A stretch of DNA of 64,000 nt from an uncultured Oscillospiraceae bacterium (GTDB lineage Bacteria > Bacillota > Clostridia > Oscillospirales > Oscillospiraceae): contig CAKTJX010000002.1 in the NCBI GenBank assembly GCA_934569045.1, positions 51,169-115,168 on the forward strand, in the 5' to 3' direction. The first letter of the stretch is position 1, and every line of letters begins with the position of its first letter. Below are positions 59,074 to 64,000 of this stretch, piece after piece. The notes below the pieces were generated by a model. It did not search any database. It was not told the origin of the DNA and saw only the letters and a program-made list of their open reading frames with translations. Made by a program: the position numbers and the translations under genes.

Positions 59074-60636
59074 TTACACCATGCTCTCTTCCCAGCAGTC
59101 GGGAGCGGTGAGGCCCATCATCTTCACGATGGTGGGGGCCACGTTGGCCAGGCCGTAGTGGCCCTCCTTGATGGTCCAGTCATGGTCCTTGTCGTAGATG
59201 ATGAAGGGAACGGGGTTCAGGGAATGGGCGGTGCGGACGCTGGTCTTGCCCTTCTTGGTCTCGGTCATCTGGTCGGCGTTGCCGTGGTCAGCGGTGACCA
59301 GGACGGTGTAGCCGTACTTGTCGGCGGCATCAATGATGGCCTTCACGCCCTTGTCCACGCACTCCATGGCGTACACAACGGCATCATACACGCCGGTGTG
59401 GCCCACCATGTCGCCGTTGGGATAGTTGCAGCGCAGGAACTGGAACTTGTGGGAGGCCATATTCTCCACCATCTTCTCGGTGATCTCCTTGGACTTCATG
59501 GCAGGCGCCTGCTCAAAGGGAATCACATCGGAGGGCACTTCCTCGTAAACTTCCAGATTCTCGTCCACCTTGCCGGACCGGTTGCCGTTCCAGAAGTAGG
59601 TCACATGGCCAAATTTCTGGGTCTCGGACAGGGCATATTCGTGGATGCCGGCGGCGCAGAGCACCTCGGTCAGGGTGTTCTTGATGACGGGGGGCTGCAC
59701 CAGGTAATCCATGGGAATCTTCAGGTCTCCGTCGTACTGCAGCATACCGGCAAACAGAACGCCGGTGTAGTCGCCCCGGTCAAACTTGTCAAAGTCCTTC
59801 CGGTCAAAGGCCAGAGAAATCTCCTGGGCCCGGTCGCCCCGGAAGTTAAAGAGGATCACGCTGTCGCCGTTGGCGATCTTCGCCACGGGCTGGCCGTTCC
59901 GGGCCACCACGAAGGCGGGCAGATCCTGGTCGATGCAGCCGGTCTCGGCCCGGTAGGTCTCGATGGCTTCCTTGGCGGAAGCGAACTGACGGCCCTGGCC
60001 CTCCACATGGGTGCGCCAGCCGGCCTCTACCATGGGCCAGTTGGCTTCGTAGCGGTCCATGGTGATCTTCATACGGCCGCCGCCGGAGGCGATGGCATAG
60101 TCGCAGCCCTCGGTGTTCAGCTCGGCAAGAACCTTCTCCAGCTGATCCACATACTCCAGAGCGGAGGTGGCAGGCACGTCACGGCCGTCCAGCAGGATGT
60201 GGCAGTAGACCTTCTTCGCGCCCTCCTTGTGGGCCTGGCGCAGCATGGCGATCAGGTGGGCGATGTTGGAGTGGACATTGCCGTCGGACAGCAGCCCCAG
60301 AAAGTGCAGTGCCTTGCCGGAGACGGCGTTGGAAAGCAGCTTCTTCCAGGTGGCGCTTTCGTACAGCGCGCCGGACTCGATGGACTCGCTGACGAGCTTC
60401 GCGCCCTGGGAATAGATCTGACCGCAGCCCAGCGCGTTGTGGCCCACCTCGGAGTTGCCCATGTCATCATCGGTGGGCAGACCAACGGCGGTGCCGTGGG
60501 CCTTCAGGTAGGTGTGGGGGCAGGTTGCCAGCAGATGATCCAGGGTGGGGGTGTTGGCGTTCTTTACCGCGTCGCCGCTGCCGCCGTCACCCTTGCCGAC
60601 GCCGTCCATAATTACAAGAACAATGGGTTTTTCCAT
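59074..60636 (-). CDS. gpmI: 2,3-bisphosphoglycerate-independent phosphoglycerate mutase
   Basis: 520 residues of the alkaline-phosphatase superfamily: first metal Asp in VLVIMDGVGKGD, catalytic Ser in MGNSEVGHNALG, 'LLDGRDVPATSALEY', 'MDRYEANWPMVEAGW' and the metal motif VTADHGNADQM. It interconverts 3- and 2-phosphoglycerate in glycolysis using Mn2+. TGGAGG precedes the ATG. It is the first gene before Asp23 and fakA, an unusual partner for them. Confidence 0.97.
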   Translation of the reverse strand: MEKPIVLVIMDGVGKGDGGSGDAVKNANTPTLDHLLATCPHTYLKAHGTAVGLPTDDDMGNSEVGHNALGCGQIYSQGAKLVSESIESGALYESATWKKLLSNAVSGKALHFLGLLSDGNVHSNIAHLIAMLRQAHKEGAKKVYCHILLDGRDVPATSALEYVDQLEKVLAELNTEGCDYAIASGGGRMKITMDRYEANWPMVEAGWRTHVEGQGRQFASAKEAIETYRAETGCIDQDLPAFVVARNGQPVAKIANGDSVILFNFRGDRAQEISLAFDRKDFDKFDRGDYTGVLFAGMLQYDGDLKIPMDYLVQPPVIKNTLTEVLCAAGIHEYALSETQKFGHVTYFWNGNRSGKVDENLEVYEEVPSDVIPFEQAPAMKSKEITEKMVENMASHKFQFLRCNYPNGDMVGHTGVYDAVVYAMECVDKGVKAIIDAADKYGYTVLVTADHGNADQMTETKKGKTSVRTAHSLNPVPFIIYDKDHDWTIKEGHYGLANVAPTIVKMMGLTAPDCWEESMV

Positions 60637-60700
60637 AAGTAGTACCTCCAATATTTTCATTCAATGTGGATAGGTTCTTCTTAAAATAGGCATTTTACCA

Positions 60701-60737
60701 GTTGTATTATTTTACAACAGAAACGAAAAACTTACAA
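60701..60737 (-). promoter_or_regulatory. gpmI promoter with overlapping palindrome
   Basis: Minus strand TTGTAA, 17 bp, TAAAAT (-10 at 60709-60714). The -10 box lies inside the palindrome GTTGTA-AAATAA-TACAAC (60701-60718), a likely repressor site. Confidence 0.65.
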
Positions 60738-60765
60738 CTCTTTTTTTATTTTTTCCGTAACAAAC

Positions 60766-60816
60766 AAAAATACCTCCGGGAACCCCCAGAATTGGGGTGA
60801 TATTCCCGGAAGTATT
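60766..60816 (-). terminator. Terminator of the surface LRR gene
   Basis: Minus strand AATACTTCCGGGAA pairs with TTCCCGGAGGTATT, an inner ACCCCAATTCTGGGGG hairpin, then TTTG; it isolates the LRR gene from gpmI. Confidence 0.8.
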
Positions 60817-60835
60817 AAAGAAGTATGAAGCTGAA

Positions 60836-61750
60836 TTACCGGCTGTACTTCCCTTTTTTCTTTTTCGGGCGGAAAATCAGGATGCCAAAGCCCACCAGTG
60901 ACAGCGTCAGGCCGATCAGCGCCAGGCCGACACCCGCGCCGCCGGACTTTTTGGGGGGCTGGGTGGTCTCCGTGGGGAAGGTATAGGGGAAGGTGGTGGC
61001 CTCCGTGGCCGGCTGGGTGGTGGGCGCCTGGGTGGGCATCGTAGTAGGCGCGGTGGTGGGGGCCGTGGTAGGTGCCTCCGTTGGGGCCGTTGTGGGAGCC
61101 GTAGTGGGTGCGGTGGTTGCCTCGGTGGCCTGGGTGGTCTCCTCGGTGGTTTCCTCCGGGGTATAGGGATCGTTGCCGTCAGAATCCAGGAACTCAATGC
61201 GGCCATGGAAGGCCTCCTCCAGCTGCTGGATCAGGCTCACGGGCCAGGGGCTCTTGGCGGGGAAATAGATTTTCGTATTGGTATCCCACAGGCAGTTCAG
61301 CTTGAAGGACGGGAAGGGACCCTCACAGTGGATGGCCGTCAGATTTTTGCAGCTGTGCAGGCTGTTCTCCCCGAAAATCCGGAAGGTGGAAGGCAGATGA
61401 ATGCTGGTGAGGCCGTCACAATATTCAAAGCTGTGCTCTCCCAGGGTGTGCAGGGCGGAGCCAAAATCCACATCCGTAATGCCGTCATAGTCCTGGAAGG
61501 AATAGGCCCCCACCGTGGTCACGTTGCCGGAGAGCACCACCTGGGTGATCTGATCCTTATAGCCCTGCCAGGGCGCGCCGCCCTCGGCGAAATCCTCCAT
61601 GGGTCCGTTGCCGGAAATGGTCAGCGTGCCGCCGTCCAGGGACCAGGTAATCCCCTCCCCGCATTCCCCCGATGCCGTCTCCGCCCCCGCCGCCACCGGC
61701 AAAAGGCACAACGCCATCAGGCAGATAAAAACTCTCAACAGATATTTCAT
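60836..61750 (-). CDS. Cell-surface BspA-type leucine-rich repeat protein
   Basis: 304 residues: signal peptide (cut near AGA-ETA, residue 22), a 'GEGITWSLDGGTLTISGNGPM' domain typical of BspA-like proteins, about four 23-residue LRR units ('VVLSGNVTTVGAYSFQDY', 'SIHLPSTFRIFGENSLHSC'), a Thr/Pro/Ala/Glu stalk of about 75 residues, a membrane helix and a basic KKKKGKYSR end. The long stalk could span the peptidoglycan. A likely host- or polymer-binding surface protein. The stalk DNA is a degenerate repeat. Confidence 0.87.
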   Translation of the reverse strand: MKYLLRVFICLMALCLLPVAAGAETASGECGEGITWSLDGGTLTISGNGPMEDFAEGGAPWQGYKDQITQVVLSGNVTTVGAYSFQDYDGITDVDFGSALHTLGEHSFEYCDGLTSIHLPSTFRIFGENSLHSCKNLTAIHCEGPFPSFKLNCLWDTNTKIYFPAKSPWPVSLIQQLEEAFHGRIEFLDSDGNDPYTPEETTEETTQATEATTAPTTAPTTAPTEAPTTAPTTAPTTMPTQAPTTQPATEATTFPYTFPTETTQPPKKSGGAGVGLALIGLTLSLVGFGILIFRPKKKKGKYSR

Positions 61751-61806
61751 AAATACCTCCTGATTTCTAAAATAGTACAGACTTATCGTCGCAAAAAATT
61801 GTCAAT

Positions 61807-63855
61807 TCAATTCATCGTCCCTTCCGCCCTGGCGAACAGCGCCGCCACCCGCTGCCGCAGGGCGTTGGCTTCCCTGGTGTCGGACTGGCCGAAGCGCTCG
61901 ATCCACTCCTTGGAGGCCTGCTGGGCCTGCTGCAAGGTGGTCATATCCAGGCTCAGGTCCGCCACCCGGAAAGCCGGGAGCCCCGACTGCCGGGAGCCGA
62001 AGAAATCGCCGGGGCCCCGGAGCTTTAAGTCCTCCTCCGCGATTTTGAAGCCGTCGTTGGTGGCGCACAGCGCCTTCAGCCGCTGCAGGGTCTCCGGGCT
62101 GCGGTTGTGGGTAGTGAGGATGCAGTAGCTCTTGGCGCTGCCCCGGCCCACTCGGCCCCGGAGCTGATGGAGCTGACTCAGGCCGAACCGGTCCGCGTCC
62201 TCAATCACCATCAGCGTGGCGTTGGGCACATCCACCCCCACCTCAATGACGGTGGTGGCCACCAGCACATCCGCCTCGCCTTTGGCAAAGTCAGCCATGG
62301 TCTGTTCCTTCTCCGCGCCCTTCATCTGGCCGTGGAGCAGCCGCACCCGCAGGTCCGGGAACACGGTTTTCTGCAAGGTCTCCGCCCAGGCAGAGGCAGC
62401 CTTCACCCCCAGCTCCTGGTTCTCCTCCACCGCCGGGCACACCACAAAGCACTGGTGTCCCTCCGCTACATGCCTGCGGATAAAGGCGTTGATCCGGGCC
62501 CGGTAGCTCTCCCCCACCAGAAAGGTATCCACCTTCTGCCGCCCGGGGGGCAGCTCATCCAGAATGGAGACCTCCAGGTCGCCATACATCAGCAGGGCCA
62601 GGGTCCTGGGGATGGGGGTGGCGGACATGACCAGCAGATGGGGATCGTGCCCCTTGGCGGAAAGGCGGCTGCGCTGACCCACCCCGAAACGGTGCTGCTC
62701 GTCAGTGATCACCAGCCCCAGAGCGGCGAACACCGTGCTTTCGGAGATCAGGGCATGGGTGCCCACGGCGATTTGGGCCTGCCCGGATTGGAGCTGCTCC
62801 CGGACGGTCCGCTTTTCCTTCGGCGTCTGGGAGCCCGTCAGCAGCACCACGCAGATGCCCAGGGGGGCAAAGAGCTTTTGCAGAGAAGCATAGTGCTGCT
62901 CCGCCAGGATTTCCGTGGGGGCCATCAGGGCCGTCTGGAATCCGTTCCGGGCGGCGCAGAAGGCCGCCGCCGCCGCCACCATGGTCTTGCCGCTGCCCAC
63001 ATCGCCCTGCACCAGCCGGTTCATGGGCGTTCCCGCCTGAAAGTCCGACAGGATATCCCCAATCGCCCGCTTCTGGGCCCCTGTCAGATCAAAGGGCAGG
63101 CTGGCAAGGAAGGGGGCCAAATCCACGTTTTCATAGGGGGCCGTCCGCTTTTTGGCCCGGGCCGCCCGCATCAGCGACAGCCCCGCGGAGAACACGAAGA
63201 ACTCCTCAAAAATGAGCCGCTTTTTCGCCTGCTCCGCCTCCTGGGCAGTAGCCGGGGCATGGATGGCGGTGTAGGCCTTTTCCGCCGGGAGAATGCCGTA
63301 TTCCGCCCGGATTTCCGGCGGCAGAATCTCCTCCGGGGGATCGCACACGGCCAGGGTCTGCTGAATCAGCCGGGTCATGGTGCCGTTGTTCAGCCCCGCC
63401 GTCAGCGGATAGATGGGCATAATCCGCCGGGTGGTGACTGCCGGGGCGTCCACCGCCTCAAAGACGGGGTTCGTAACGCCGTAGCCGCCGTAATCCCCGG
63501 AGACGCTCCCGTAGAAAATGTATTCTCTGCCGTATTGCAGATTTTCCGCGGCGAATTTGGAATTGAAAAACGTCAGGTTGATCCGCCCGGAGTGATCCGC
63601 CACAGTGAGCCGCGTCAGATCCAGCCCCTTGCGGATGTGGGCCGTCCGGGGGGTGCCCATCACCACCGCCCGGAAGCAGGCGGGTTCATCCACCTGGAGC
63701 TCGGCGATGGGCACCAGCTTCGTCCGGTCCTCATAGCCCCTGGGGAAATGGCAGATAAGGTTCCCCAGGGTTTCAATATTCAAATTCTCCAGCTGCCCAG
63801 CCCGGGCCGGGCCCACACCCTTCAGGCTGGTAACGGGATCGGATAATCTTGCCAT
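61807..63855 (-). CDS. recG: ATP-dependent DNA helicase RecG
   Basis: 682 residues: N-terminal wedge domain with OB fold ('TSLKGVGPARAGQLENLNI'), helicase motif I GDVGSGKTMVA, motif II as DEQH (VITDEQHRFG), motif III VMSATPIPRTL, motif VI QLRGRVGRG and the C-terminal 'LRGPGDFFGSRQSG' TRG-like region. It reverses stalled forks and migrates junctions. AGGAGGT-like site (GCGGAGGTG) precedes the ATG. Confidence 0.97.
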   Translation of the reverse strand: MARLSDPVTSLKGVGPARAGQLENLNIETLGNLICHFPRGYEDRTKLVPIAELQVDEPACFRAVVMGTPRTAHIRKGLDLTRLTVADHSGRINLTFFNSKFAAENLQYGREYIFYGSVSGDYGGYGVTNPVFEAVDAPAVTTRRIMPIYPLTAGLNNGTMTRLIQQTLAVCDPPEEILPPEIRAEYGILPAEKAYTAIHAPATAQEAEQAKKRLIFEEFFVFSAGLSLMRAARAKKRTAPYENVDLAPFLASLPFDLTGAQKRAIGDILSDFQAGTPMNRLVQGDVGSGKTMVAAAAAFCAARNGFQTALMAPTEILAEQHYASLQKLFAPLGICVVLLTGSQTPKEKRTVREQLQSGQAQIAVGTHALISESTVFAALGLVITDEQHRFGVGQRSRLSAKGHDPHLLVMSATPIPRTLALLMYGDLEVSILDELPPGRQKVDTFLVGESYRARINAFIRRHVAEGHQCFVVCPAVEENQELGVKAASAWAETLQKTVFPDLRVRLLHGQMKGAEKEQTMADFAKGEADVLVATTVIEVGVDVPNATLMVIEDADRFGLSQLHQLRGRVGRGSAKSYCILTTHNRSPETLQRLKALCATNDGFKIAEEDLKLRGPGDFFGSRQSGLPAFRVADLSLDMTTLQQAQQASKEWIERFGQSDTREANALRQRVAALFARAEGTMN

Positions 63856-63902
63856 AGGTCACCTCCGCATTGTTCCAAACCGACATAATACCTTATAAAA
63901 TG

Positions 63903-63935
63903 AAAAAACTCCCTCCAAGCAGTGCTCGGAAGGAG
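63903..63935 (-). terminator. Terminator of the gene at the window end
   Basis: Minus strand CTCCTTCCGAGC and GCTTGGAGGGAG form a 12-bp stem with a 3-base loop followed by six T. Confidence 0.88.
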
Positions 63936-63950
63936 ATATTTTCAGAGAAC

Positions 63951-64000
63951 TCAGGCCAGCTTGTTCAGCTTCAGGGTCATGCTGCTCTTCTTCCGGGCAG
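63951..64000 (-). CDS. C-terminal end of an unidentified gene
   Basis: Only the last 15 residues are in the window, a basic tail ending SSMTLKLNKLA, then a stop and a strong terminator. The basic end and the isolated transcript suggest a small RNA-binding or ribosomal-type protein, but this cannot be decided from what is visible. Confidence 0.4.
   Translation of the reverse strand, partial: ARKKSSMTLKLNKLA

Noticed and set aside
60900..61150. Mini-satellite or insertion in the surface LRR gene
   Set aside because: The repeated DNA simply encodes the Thr/Pro/Ala stalk of the protein and stays in frame. It is a low-complexity coding region.

Overview
The window looks like a chromosomal segment of a GC-rich, gut-type Firmicute, most likely Clostridia, family Oscillospiraceae. 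This is inferred from gene content and base composition; no 16S gene is present. The evidence is Gram-positive housekeeping genes (rpsF-ssb-rpsR, rqcP, Asp23-FakA), lipoprotein signal peptides, a ferredoxin-tailed aldo/keto reductase, a hydroxyacyl-CoA dehydratase-family protein, and cobalamin, THF and S-box-type riboswitches.

Layout. 1-2.1 kb: end of an amino-acid ABC transporter operon and a YerC/TrpR-like regulator. 2.1-4.1 kb: a 10-bp tandem-repeat array upstream of an aldo/keto reductase and an XRE regulator. 4.1-8.45 kb: sbcDC, then a 79-aa orphan gene behind an S-box-like riboswitch. 8.45-15.9 kb: a DUF6796-like gene remnant, then a cobalamin-riboswitch operon encoding a peptide/nickel-type ABC transporter and a MATE exporter. 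15.9-17.7 kb: mobile-element debris (a resolvase with Phe at the catalytic Ser position, an XRE stub), tRNA-Val and a lipoprotein. 17.8-28.3 kb: LysR and a sodium symporter, a sugar-kinase-like ATPase, ApbE, an XRE membrane protein, formyl-THF cyclo-ligase, small unknowns, YfcE, a lipoprotein with a zinc-protease motif, and a CBS protein. 28.4-38.7 kb: lysA, HlyIII, tRNA-Asp, TrkA/TrkH, a duplicated beta-helix lipoprotein, glucokinase and a dehydratase-family protein. 38.9-43.5 kb: a THF-riboswitch FolT, ParB/Noc, a large repeat protein and a GNAT. 43.9-49.6 kb: a heterodimeric ABC exporter divergent from MarR-TSUP, then HU and RqcP. 49.6-54.4 kb: ribosomal/ssb operon, a lipoprotein hydrolase, a two-component system and a secreted GLxN-repeat protein. 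54.5-64 kb: J-domain protein, DUF5685, YihY, FakA, Asp23, gpmI, a surface LRR protein, recG and the end of one more gene.

Three dispersed intergenic repeat families recur, nearly always just downstream of stop codons. Family A carries a CCTTCCCC/GGGGAAGG hairpin and often a GCGGTGGATGAGG module. Family B is a pair of inverted copies of a GGGGCGGCTACCAGCCGCCC-like hairpin. Family C is a ladder of short hairpins joined by a 9-nt linker (GGTGAAATC, AATGAAATC or GACGAAATC). Family C stems change sequence between copies but stay paired. I do not recognise this ladder. It is the clearest candidate here for an undescribed structured element, followed by the S-box-like RNA in front of an orphan gene and the tetrapeptide-repeat secreted protein near a two-component system.
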